Source: Candidatus Peregrinibacteria bacterium (GTDB taxonomy: Bacteria; Patescibacteriota; Gracilibacteria; UBA1369; LOWO2-01-FULL-3). From it: a stretch of DNA of 5,175 nt. Positions 1 through 5,014 of the stretch are shown in pieces. Below the pieces are notes generated by a model. That model saw nothing but the letters and a program-made list of their open reading frames with translations. It made no database searches and was not told the DNA's origin. The translations under genes and the position numbers were made by a program. Within the stretch, counting starts at the first letter, position 1; each line of letters opens with the position of its first letter. The DNA lies in NCBI GenBank assembly GCA_007133095.1, contig SLNK01000046.1:1-5175 (forward strand), read 5' to 3'.

Positions 1-416
1 ACGGTAAGACCATAATTTTCATTATTATGGTGAACGAAAAGAAACGGATAATCGTTCCGAACCGCGTGCACAAGATGATTAACTCCTTCACTGAAAGTTC
101 CTCCGTCCCCGCCGAATCCGATGACTTTCATTTTTTGATTCGCGACAGCGGCACCCGCAGCAAGACTTATAACACGGCCGTGCAAACCGTGGATTGTATA
201 AGTTTTTATTTTATCGGAACCGTTTCCGCAACACCCGATGTCAAAGCACATCAAAACATCTTTGGGGGCATACCCTTCCAAAACAAGCGCACGAATAACG
301 GAATTTTGAATGCCGTAATTACCGCAACCACTACACCAGGTTATAACTTTATCGGTCTCATATTTCAGAAATTCCTGAGTTTTTGCCACCAAGTTGTCTC
401 TGACTTTTTTATCCAT
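1..416 (-). CDS. 2-oxoacid:ferredoxin oxidoreductase, beta subunit (partial; C-terminal part beyond the left edge)
   Basis: This gene enters from the left edge on the minus strand; 138 N-terminal residues are visible. The beta subunit of 2-oxoacid:ferredoxin oxidoreductase binds thiamine pyrophosphate and one [4Fe-4S] cluster, and catalyses CoA-dependent oxidative decarboxylation of a 2-oxoacid in the cytoplasm. Visible signatures are WCSGCGNYGI (residues 27-36, first two cluster cysteines C28 and C31), DIGCCGN (59-65, third ligand probably C62), THGLHGR (near 75-81), the TPP/Mg motif GGDGGT (102-107), and HNNENYGLT (130-138), the end of the TPP site. The family's fourth cluster cysteine would lie past the edge. 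The ATG at 416-414 is fixed by an in-frame TAA two codons upstream, and no clear ribosome site or -10 box precedes it. It follows the gamma/alpha subunit gene after a 208-bp gap. The substrate (pyruvate, 2-oxoglutarate or other) cannot be decided from this part. Confidence 0.93.
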   Translation of the reverse strand, partial: MDKKVRDNLVAKTQEFLKYETDKVITWCSGCGNYGIQNSVIRALVLEGYAPKDVLMCFDIGCCGNGSDKIKTYTIHGLHGRVISLAAGAAVANQKMKVIGFGGDGGTFSEGVNHLVHAVRNDYPFLFVHHNNENYGLT

Positions 417-456
417 GATTTACGAGGTTACGAGCAAACGGGGATTGGCTGATGAA

Positions 457-604
457 AAAGAGGGGTGGCCCGGAGCTTCTGCGCGACAGTTTGCGAGCGC
501 AGCCCTGTCGAGCATCATGCATGCGAGACATTCGCGTAGGCGTACATGTTAGCCGGAGCGAAGGGGCGAAGCGTTCGCGTAGAAGTTCCGGGCTACTCCT
601 CTTT
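457..604. repeat. GC-rich 148-bp palindromic element with 30-bp arms (possible structured RNA or mobile palindromic repeat)
   Basis: Arms 457-486 and 575-604 pair base for base (each pair of positions sums to 1061) over 30 bp. There are 26 Watson-Crick pairs. The four exceptions (464/597, 467/594, 475/586, 481/580) are all G opposite T, so they are G-U wobbles in plus-strand RNA but C-A mismatches in minus-strand RNA. The 88-nt interior holds an inner hairpin at 506-530 and a weaker one at 533-560. The nonamer ttcgcgtag occurs at 531-539 and again at 574-582. GC of 461-600 is 87/140 (62%), against about 37% in the following 100 bases. It fills most of the gap between the OFOR alpha and beta genes. 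Small ORFs cross it on both strands, but they only reflect the lack of stops in GC-rich palindromic DNA. It could be a dispersed palindromic repeat, a processing or attenuation structure, or an antisense structured RNA. Confidence 0.8.
506..530 (+). other. Inner hairpin with tandem G-A pairs inside the palindromic element
   Basis: Read as plus-strand RNA, 506-509 pairs with 527-530 (4 bp). Next comes a 2x2 internal loop G510-A511/G525-A526, which has the 5'-GA-3'/3'-AG-5' arrangement typical of sheared tandem G-A pairs. Then 512-515 pairs with 521-524 (4 bp), closing a 5-nt loop (516-520). On the minus strand the internal loop becomes C/T mismatches. Pairings were read by eye; no folding energy was computed. 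Confidence 0.5.
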
Positions 605-624
605 GTGAAAAGTCCAAAAATCAT

Positions 625-2361
625 TTACAGGTTTTCGTTAATAAAATTCTCAAAATCCTCCAGGAAAAAAGGACGGCCGTTGTATTTCAGGAGCTTGTCC
701 TTAAATTTCAATCCTGCCGCCTCAAGCATAACCCCCAGCTGTCCTTGATAATTCCCTTCCGCCAAAAACACATTTCCGTTCTTCTCAAAAAACGTTTCGG
801 CGGCGGCCGTTTTCAGCGGATAAAGATAGGAATAATGCAAATAATTAACCTTAATTCCTTTCTTGGAGTAAATTTCAATAATGTCCAAAGCGGTATTTTT
901 GGTACTTCCCCATCCGACAAAAGAAATATCCGCGCCTTCCGGATCGCCGTAAATCTCCGGATCCGGAAGAGCGGCGTCAATCAATTTCATCTTCTTCATT
1001 CTCTTGGCAATCATTTTTCCGGTCAGCTCGCCGTCCTCCGTCAAAGAGCCGTCCTCCAAATGTTCATCACTGTTCGCGTGATAAAAAGCCGAAGAGGACC
1101 CCGGCAGCCACCTCTTGGACAAGCCGTCTTCCGTAATTTTATATCGATCCTCGTTGGACAAATTCTCCAAATCCTTCCCCTCAACAAGACCCCTTTCAAT
1201 CTTAACGGTATTTTGATCGAAAGGAGGAACGGTCCATTTACTCTCCGCGATAACTTTTTCGGTCAAAACAATAACCGGAGTCTGGTACTTCTCCGCCAAA
1301 TTAAAAGCGTGTTGAATAAGTTCAAAAGAGTCTTGTGGCCCGCTCACCCCGATAACAATCCGGGGGAATTCTCCGTGCGCAGAATGTACGGCCAAGTTAA
1401 GATCTCCTTGGGCTGTCCAGGTGGGAAGTCCCGTTGCGGGACCGGGCCTTTGAGCAACAATTACCACCAAAGGGTTTTCAATCATTCCCGCCAGAGAAAC
1501 AGTCTCGGTCATCAGATCGTATCCGCCGCCGGAAGTGGCGCACAACGCACGCGTCCCCATAAACATTGATCCCAAAGTCATGTTAACGACACTTATCTCG
1601 TCCTCTACTTGCTTCACCAACATCTTGGTTTCGTTTGCGAAAGTTGCCATGTATGTGAGAACACTGCTGGCGGGGCTCATGGGATAAGCATAGTAAATTC
1701 TGCAACCGGCATGTATCGCTCCCAGCGCCAAGGCTTTATTCCCGTCCAACATAATTTTTTGCGGAGACCGATCCAGCTCATTGGAATCGGGAATTGAAGG
1801 ATCTCCAATTGTTTCAACGGCTTCAAATCCTTTTTTCAAACATCGCAAGTCTATTTCCAGCAATTTAGGTTTGGAAGCGAACTTTCTATTAACCTCATCT
1901 TCAATAAAACGATAATCAAACCCCAAAGTTTTCCAGAGCATCCCAATAAGTACGACATTTTTCATCAAAGAGCTGCCGCCTTCTTTCTGAGCAATCACAC
2001 GGGCATCATCACTCACTATTTTTATTTCCCTTTCCTCCGCTTTTGCCAAAGATTCTTTTGCGGAAATAATTCTGCCGCTTCCATGAACCAAAACCCCGTC
2101 ATCTTTCAAGGAATCCGTGTAAGCGTTGATACTAAAATTGTCCATTGCCATCAAAACATCGGCTTTCTCTCGAAGGGAATGAATTGGAGCATCGCTTATG
2201 TTTATCGTGAAACAGGCATGCCCGCCGGTGATAAGAGACGGATATTCCCTGTCCGCCACAACATAAAAGCCCATATTTTTCAGAGCGTTCACAATTATTT
2301 CACCGGTACTCAACAGTCCGCCTCCGCTCGCTCCAGCCACTTTTATACAAAATCTATTCAT
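625..2361 (-). CDS. 2-oxoacid:acceptor oxidoreductase, fused gamma/alpha subunit (KorA-like)
   Basis: This is the 578-residue large subunit of a two-subunit, KorAB-type 2-oxoacid:ferredoxin oxidoreductase. The N-terminal gamma-type domain (about 1-185) has the glycine-rich GASGGGLLSTGE (10-21) and EYPSLITGGH (39-48). The alpha pyrimidine-binding domain follows (about 200-380), with YPMSPASS (226-233, usually YPITPSS), KQVEDEIS (250-257), ATSGGGYDLMTE (275-286) and QRPGPATGLPT (304-314). The C-terminal domain (about 475-578) has GWGSTKNT and AEGNYQGQLG. No 4Fe-4S ferredoxin domain (CxxCxxC) is present, so electrons must leave through the beta-subunit cluster to a separate carrier; the flavodoxin gene 23 bp upstream is a natural candidate. 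The length fits the fused gamma-alpha family. The ATG at 2361 is supported by the conserved N-terminus, but no Shine-Dalgarno site is visible. Stop is TAA. The family call is secure; the 2-oxoacid substrate is not determined. Confidence 0.95.
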   Translation of the reverse strand: MNRFCIKVAGASGGGLLSTGEIIVNALKNMGFYVVADREYPSLITGGHACFTINISDAPIHSLREKADVLMAMDNFSINAYTDSLKDDGVLVHGSGRIISAKESLAKAEEREIKIVSDDARVIAQKEGGSSLMKNVVLIGMLWKTLGFDYRFIEDEVNRKFASKPKLLEIDLRCLKKGFEAVETIGDPSIPDSNELDRSPQKIMLDGNKALALGAIHAGCRIYYAYPMSPASSVLTYMATFANETKMLVKQVEDEISVVNMTLGSMFMGTRALCATSGGGYDLMTETVSLAGMIENPLVVIVAQRPGPATGLPTWTAQGDLNLAVHSAHGEFPRIVIGVSGPQDSFELIQHAFNLAEKYQTPVIVLTEKVIAESKWTVPPFDQNTVKIERGLVEGKDLENLSNEDRYKITEDGLSKRWLPGSSSAFYHANSDEHLEDGSLTEDGELTGKMIAKRMKKMKLIDAALPDPEIYGDPEGADISFVGWGSTKNTALDIIEIYSKKGIKVNYLHYSYLYPLKTAAAETFFEKNGNVFLAEGNYQGQLGVMLEAAGLKFKDKLLKYNGRPFFLEDFENFINENL

Positions 2362-2384
2362 TTTTTCGATAATTTTTTAAACGA

Positions 2385-2837
2385 TTATTGCTTTAACGCT
2401 TCCAAAATTTTTTCCGCCCATCGTTTTACAAAATTCTGTTCAATAAGGGGGAGAGGATTCTTGGAAATCCTCAGAGGCATATGTAAAACAACCGCGTCTT
2501 TTTCTCCCAGAAAATCAGAAATGATTTTTATTGATTCCAAGTGATAATCTTTGTCATATTTGGGATCCCCCAACCCGACAACCGCACATTTTTTATTTTT
2601 CAGATCGATATTTCCCAACTCGTGTAAAAATTTTTCAAAATGAGGCTCCAGTTCGCCGTGCCCGTAAGTGGGACTTGCGAACACAAGAATATCGCCGTCA
2701 ACGGAAGCTTCCGCGTCAGGCGCCTTCACATCAAAAAATTTCACCTCGTGTCCCGCGGACACCCAAACATCGGCCGCCGATTCGCAAACAAGCTTGGTAT
2801 TTCCCCCCACGGTTCCGTATATAACGTGTATCTTCAT
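2385..2837 (-). CDS. Flavodoxin (short-chain type)
   Basis: This 150-residue protein is a complete flavodoxin, a small cytoplasmic FMN protein that carries low-potential electrons in place of ferredoxin. The phosphate-binding loop YGTVGGNTK (7-15) matches the family T-x-G-N-T pattern. The two FMN-flanking loops are ASPTYGHGELEPHF (about 59-72) and VVGLGDPKYDKDYH (about 86-99), with Y62 and Y94 in the positions that usually stack on the flavin. No long-chain insertion is seen. It begins 15 bp after the adenosyltransferase stop and ends 23 bp before the OFOR gamma/alpha start, so all three are probably co-transcribed. A GTGGGG stretch about 9 nt before the ATG is the only possible, weak ribosome site. 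The context suggests it is the redox partner of OFOR. It could also supply the electron that reduces cob(II)alamin to cob(I)alamin for the adenosyltransferase, a job flavodoxin does in some bacteria; both partner assignments are inferences. Confidence 0.93.
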   Translation of the reverse strand: MKIHVIYGTVGGNTKLVCESAADVWVSAGHEVKFFDVKAPDAEASVDGDILVFASPTYGHGELEPHFEKFLHELGNIDLKNKKCAVVGLGDPKYDKDYHLESIKIISDFLGEKDAVVLHMPLRISKNPLPLIEQNFVKRWAEKILEALKQ

Positions 2838-2852
2838 ATTACTTGCCCCACT

Positions 2853-3356
2853 TTAGCAAATTTCCGCTTCTTGTCCCAACACAAAAAGAAAATCCGAAAG
2901 CCTGTTAAGGTACTTGGTAACGATTTCGGGAGTTTCTTCTGAGGCGCGTACAAACTCTCTTTCAACCCGCCGGCAAACCGTCCTCGCGATGCCCATCCTT
3001 GCCTCGACTTCAGTATTTCCCGGGCGGACGAATCCATGCAAATTCTCGATGGATTTTTGGCGGCCCTCAATTCCCTCTTCCAAAAATCGCAAATCGGCCT
3101 CACCCAAAAATTCAACCCCGCCGAGATACTTGGAGCCATTTGCAAAAAAACACATCATTTTATAAAGATCCTCCTGGATTTTTTCAAGAGCCTCGTGCGT
3201 GGATTTTTCGCTAACGGAGACCTTGCACCAGCCCAAAATCGACTGCAATTCATCCAACTGCCCTATCAACTCCACAAACGTGCAGGACTTCGAAACCCTT
3301 CGGCCTCCAAGCAAATTTGTCATTCCTTCATCCCCTATTTTTGTGGTAATCTTCAT
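2853..3356 (-). CDS. ATP:cob(I)alamin adenosyltransferase, PduO type
   Basis: This 167-residue protein transfers the 5'-deoxyadenosyl group of ATP to cob(I)alamin to make adenosylcobalamin. The PduO/MMAB family is recognised from the N-terminal ATP loop TKIGDEGMTNLLGGRRVSK (5-23), VELIGQLDEL (28-37, for the usual E-x-x-G-x-x-DEL), FVRPGN (109-114), ARTVCRRVERE (124-134) and the C-terminal YLNRLSDFLFVL (149-160). It is slightly shorter than many homologues but covers the whole domain. The open frame extends upstream to 3743 only because it runs antisense to the next gene. The ATG at 3356 fits the conserved N-terminus and lies exactly 6 nt from a TATAAT, so the mRNA is probably leaderless. It heads the flavodoxin-OFOR operon. 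No B12-dependent enzyme is in the window; a class II ribonucleotide reductase or a mutase elsewhere would be the likely user. Confidence 0.93.
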   Translation of the reverse strand: MKITTKIGDEGMTNLLGGRRVSKSCTFVELIGQLDELQSILGWCKVSVSEKSTHEALEKIQEDLYKMMCFFANGSKYLGGVEFLGEADLRFLEEGIEGRQKSIENLHGFVRPGNTEVEARMGIARTVCRRVEREFVRASEETPEIVTKYLNRLSDFLFVLGQEAEIC

Positions 3357-3362
3357 GCGAAA

Positions 3363-3372
3363 ATTATATAAT
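3363..3372. promoter_or_regulatory. Shared palindromic -10 element of two divergent, apparently leaderless genes
   Basis: ATTATATAAT is its own reverse complement, so it contains TATAAT on the plus strand (3367-3372) and on the minus strand (3368-3363). In both directions exactly 6 nt separate the hexamer from an ATG (3379 plus, 3356 minus), which puts the expected transcription start at the initiation codon. On the minus strand a possible -35, TTGCTT (3391-3386), sits at 17-bp spacing. On the plus strand TTGTGG (3341-3346) has a long 20-bp spacer, so that -35 is uncertain. The overlapping -10 boxes mean polymerase should not be able to occupy both promoters at once. Confidence 0.75.
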
Positions 3373-3378
3373 GCACAC

Positions 3379-3723
3379 ATGCCTAAAGCAAAAGCAAAAT
3401 CCACCACCCGAAAAACGGGAAAAAAGGAAGATCTGAAAATCGAAAAAGAGCTCGCGAAGGAGATGAAGGATTTGACCAAAGAGATGCGAAGACTCAAAAA
3501 ACTGGACTTCATGCACGTTTTTGCCAAACCGTGGAAGTTTATGTTGTTCGCCTTTGTGAAGGGGTTAATGGTGGGGCTCGGATCCGTAATCGGAGCAACG
3601 ATACTTGTGGCCTTGGTGATATATATATTGTCAAAAGTAACCGTAGTTCCCGTAGTGGGAGACTTTGTTGAAAATGTTACGACGCAAATAGAAAGCGCTT
3701 TCGGTGGTACGGAGAACCAATAA
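3379..3723 (+). CDS. Small lysine-rich membrane protein, DUF5665-like
   Basis: This 114-residue protein has unknown function. The N-terminus (1-45) is very rich in Lys and Glu (KAKAKSTTRKTGKKEDLK, then KELAKEMKDLTKEMRRLKK) and probably forms a charged cytoplasmic helix or short coiled coil. FAKPWKFMLFAFVKG (48-62) leads into a Gly-rich hydrophobic stretch (about 54-86), which reads as one long transmembrane helix or a tight hairpin. The tail VPVVGDFVENVTTQIESAF looks amphipathic. The layout resembles DUF5665 proteins, small membrane proteins common in Patescibacteria and Firmicutes; this is recognition by pattern, not by search. The frame is open back to 3199, but the ATG at 3379 is chosen because a TATAAT ends 6 nt before it and the upstream part is antisense to the adenosyltransferase gene. 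It is divergent from that gene and precedes the VKOR-like gene by 29 bp. Confidence 0.75.
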   Translation: MPKAKAKSTTRKTGKKEDLKIEKELAKEMKDLTKEMRRLKKLDFMHVFAKPWKFMLFAFVKGLMVGLGSVIGATILVALVIYILSKVTVVPVVGDFVENVTTQIESAFGGTENQ

Positions 3724-3752
3724 GCTCCCTCAACTCTTAACAAAAGCAGAAA

Positions 3753-4178
3753 TTGAGCAAAGAAGCTCCAAAACGGCTTATTATAGGCATAATAACGATT
3801 TCATTAATCGGTCTTGTAAACACTGCGTACCTTGCCGTGAAGCACTACACGGGAGGTTCATTGGATTATAACCTGCTTGAATACGCTACAGTTCTCGGGG
3901 TGCCGATTGCTATTTTCGGAATGATATATTTTTTAATATTTCTGATGTCCGGACTTCTCTACTATGATACGAAGAACAAAGCTTTCCTCAGCGGATTCTT
4001 GGCGCTGGGAGTGTTGGGGCTCGTAACGGCACTATGGCTGTTGTACCTCCAATTTGTAAGCATAAAAATAATTTGCGGATTCCATATGGTATTCGTGGGC
4101 ACCGCAATAATATTATTCATACTCGGACTAATTTCCTTCTTAACAAAATCCCAAAATACGCCAGGCCAATTAGAATAG
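3753..4178 (+). CDS. VKOR-like four-helix membrane protein lacking most redox cysteines
   Basis: This 141-residue protein has four predicted membrane helices (about 8-30, 44-71, 78-101, 104-130) arranged as in bacterial vitamin K epoxide reductase homologues, which reoxidise thiol oxidases using quinone. Family-like stretches are NTAYLAVKHY (23-32), YATVLGVPIAIFGMIYF (44-60) and LLYLQFVSIKIICGFH (96-111). The usual periplasmic loop with two cysteines, between helix 1 and the YA..GVP motif, is shortened to TGGSLDYNLLE with no cysteine. The usual CxxC is C108-G-F-H111. C108 is the only cysteine in the protein, so normal disulfide relay chemistry seems impossible. The start is TTG at 3753: an in-frame TAA at 3738-3740 limits the upstream extension, and no ATG precedes the first helix. 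It probably shares a transcript with the upstream gene. Its last 62 bp overlap the 3' end of lgt on the other strand. It may be a pseudoenzyme or a divergent quinone-binding protein. Confidence 0.75.
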   Translation: MSKEAPKRLIIGIITISLIGLVNTAYLAVKHYTGGSLDYNLLEYATVLGVPIAIFGMIYFLIFLMSGLLYYDTKNKAFLSGFLALGVLGLVTALWLLYLQFVSIKIICGFHMVFVGTAIILFILGLISFLTKSQNTPGQLE

Positions 4179-4902
4179 GGATAACGCTCAACAACTGCCC
4201 CATGGAAAGTGGGATATTTTGAAGGGGGCCGTGCAGGTCTTTCCAAAATTCAACAATAAATCTCCCGGAGAAATAGAGCATCATATAGAGGAACAGGAAA
4301 AACAAGGGAGGAGTCTTGTCATAGTACTTTCTGTAAACCAAAATCAAAATTACAAAAATCAGCCAATTCATTAAAGCCGAATACAATTGAACCGGATGTC
4401 TTGGAAAATCTTCCCCAAGCCTTGCAAAGATAACTCCCCACTCGGCGTTCGTTGGGTTCCCCAAAATTTCGGAATTGAAAAAATTGCCAACACGAACAAA
4501 GCCGGCCAAAAGGGGAAACCCCAAGACCAAAGTATCGGCATATTTTGAAAATTCAATCTTGCGAACTTTAATCCACAAAAGATAAGCGAGCAGAACTCCT
4601 ATCGCCGCGCCATGGCTGGCAAGCCCCCCTTCCCAGATTTTTAGGATATCGACGGGATTGCGGAGATAATGAGCGGCTTCATAAAAGAAAACATGCCCCA
4701 GCCTCGCCCCTATCACCATACCGAGAAAAAGATAAACTACTGCACTGTCCAGATGCTCTGTTGGGAATTTTCGTTTCTTAAAAATCAAAAAAAGCACCAA
4801 ATAAGCTAGTGCGATACCGACAACATAAGAAAGTCCGTACCAATGAATCCTTAACGGCCCGGATTCAAAAAAAATGGGAGAAAGGTTGTTTGTATAAATC
4901 AT
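4117..4902 (-). CDS. lgt: Prolipoprotein diacylglyceryl transferase
   Basis: Lgt is an inner-membrane enzyme that transfers diacylglycerol from phosphatidylglycerol to the lipobox cysteine of preprolipoproteins, the first step of lipoprotein maturation. The 261-residue length and multi-helix layout are typical. Visible motifs are HWYGLSYVVG (20-29, Y22 matching the essential Tyr of E. coli), GARLGHVFFYE (65-75), EGGLASHGAAIG (91-102, with H97), the Lgt signature RVGNFFNSEILG (137-148, with R137, N140 and E145), RHPVQLYSA (168-176), GRFIVEFWK (213-221, with R214) and LSMGQLLS (232-239). All main catalytic residues appear present. The ATG at 4902 is preceded by TATAAT and a 6-nt gap, so the mRNA is probably leaderless. 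The TGA stop at 4119-4117 gives the normal family length, an argument against UGA recoding. The 3' end overlaps the convergent VKOR-like gene. Confidence 0.97.
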   Translation of the reverse strand: MIYTNNLSPIFFESGPLRIHWYGLSYVVGIALAYLVLFLIFKKRKFPTEHLDSAVVYLFLGMVIGARLGHVFFYEAAHYLRNPVDILKIWEGGLASHGAAIGVLLAYLLWIKVRKIEFSKYADTLVLGFPLLAGFVRVGNFFNSEILGNPTNAEWGVIFARLGEDFPRHPVQLYSALMNWLIFVILILVYRKYYDKTPPLFFLFLYMMLYFSGRFIVEFWKDLHGPLQNIPLSMGQLLSVIPILIGLAYFGILLRRKLVRV

Positions 4903-4908
4903 GGTGCG

Positions 4909-4914
4909 ATTATA
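4909..4914 (-). promoter_or_regulatory. lgt promoter -10 (TATAAT), leaderless arrangement
   Basis: Minus-strand TATAAT (4914-4909) is followed by 6 nt (4908-4903) and then the lgt ATG, the same spacing seen for the two genes starting at 3356 and 3379. A possible -35, TTCTCA (4938-4933, 4 of 6 matches to TTGACA), lies at 18-bp spacing inside the right arm of the adjacent inverted repeat. Confidence 0.7.
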
Positions 4915-4918
4915 GCAC

Positions 4919-4940
4919 TTTTCTCAAAAAGTTGAGAAAA
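4919..4940. promoter_or_regulatory. Perfect 9-bp inverted repeat, possible operator
   Basis: Arms ttttctcaa (4919-4927) and ttgagaaaa (4932-4940) are exact reverse complements around the 4-nt centre aaag. The repeat covers about -17 to -38 relative to the expected lgt start, so it overlaps the lgt spacer and -35. It lies about 50-70 bp upstream of the expected start of the divergent regulator. The stem is AT-rich, which does not suit a terminator. A binding site for the adjacent TrmB-like regulator is a plausible but untested reading. Confidence 0.5.
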
Positions 4941-4955
4941 TCCCACACACCACCA

Positions 4956-4984
4956 TTGACAAAACAGTCCAAAAATGCTTTAAT
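4956..4984 (+). promoter_or_regulatory. Sigma70-type promoter of the TrmB-like gene
   Basis: A perfect TTGACA (4956-4961), a 17-bp spacer and TTTAAT (4979-4984, 5 of 6 matches to TATAAT) form a near-consensus promoter. Transcription should start near 4991, giving a leader of about 24 nt before the ATG at 5015. No Shine-Dalgarno motif is evident in that leader. This differs from the leaderless layout of the other three promoters in the window. Confidence 0.7.
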
Positions 4985-5014
4985 GCACAACTTGATTTAA
5001 TTTCTCATCTGAAA

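Noticed and set aside
457..604. Integron attC site or ordinary rho-independent terminator
   Set aside because: The core-site consensus GTTRRRY is not found at the arm end, and no integrase or cassette is present. The 88-nt interior is too large for a normal terminator. The plus side has no T-run, and the minus side has only five T.
409..624. Minus-strand 71-codon ORF in the alpha-beta gap
   Set aside because: Its composition is Arg/Ser/Pro-rich like its mirror ORF, it lacks a recognisable domain, and it overlaps the start of the OFOR beta gene in another frame.
452..748. Plus-strand ORF of 98 codons across the palindrome and into the OFOR alpha 3' end
   Set aside because: It reads through the palindromic element and then antisense to a secure gene. 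Both strands of the element give similar Arg-rich peptides (each with PELLR), as expected from a palindrome and not from a real protein.
745..1569. Long plus-strand ORF of 274 codons
   Set aside because: It lies entirely antisense to the OFOR gamma/alpha gene, whose protein motifs are unmistakable. The plus-strand translation shows no domain.
3199..3378. N-terminal extension of the DUF5665-like gene
   Set aside because: These 60 codons run antisense to the conserved adenosyltransferase N-terminus, and the promoter lies within them.
3357..3743. N-terminal extension of the cobalamin adenosyltransferase up to 3743
   Set aside because: The extension is antisense to the DUF5665-like gene, has no family match, and would bypass the TATAAT placed 6 nt from the ATG at 3356.
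4117..4119. UGA recoding, as in some CPR lineages
   Set aside because: The TGA ending lgt gives the usual Lgt length and follows the family's final helix and basic tail, so the standard code fits.
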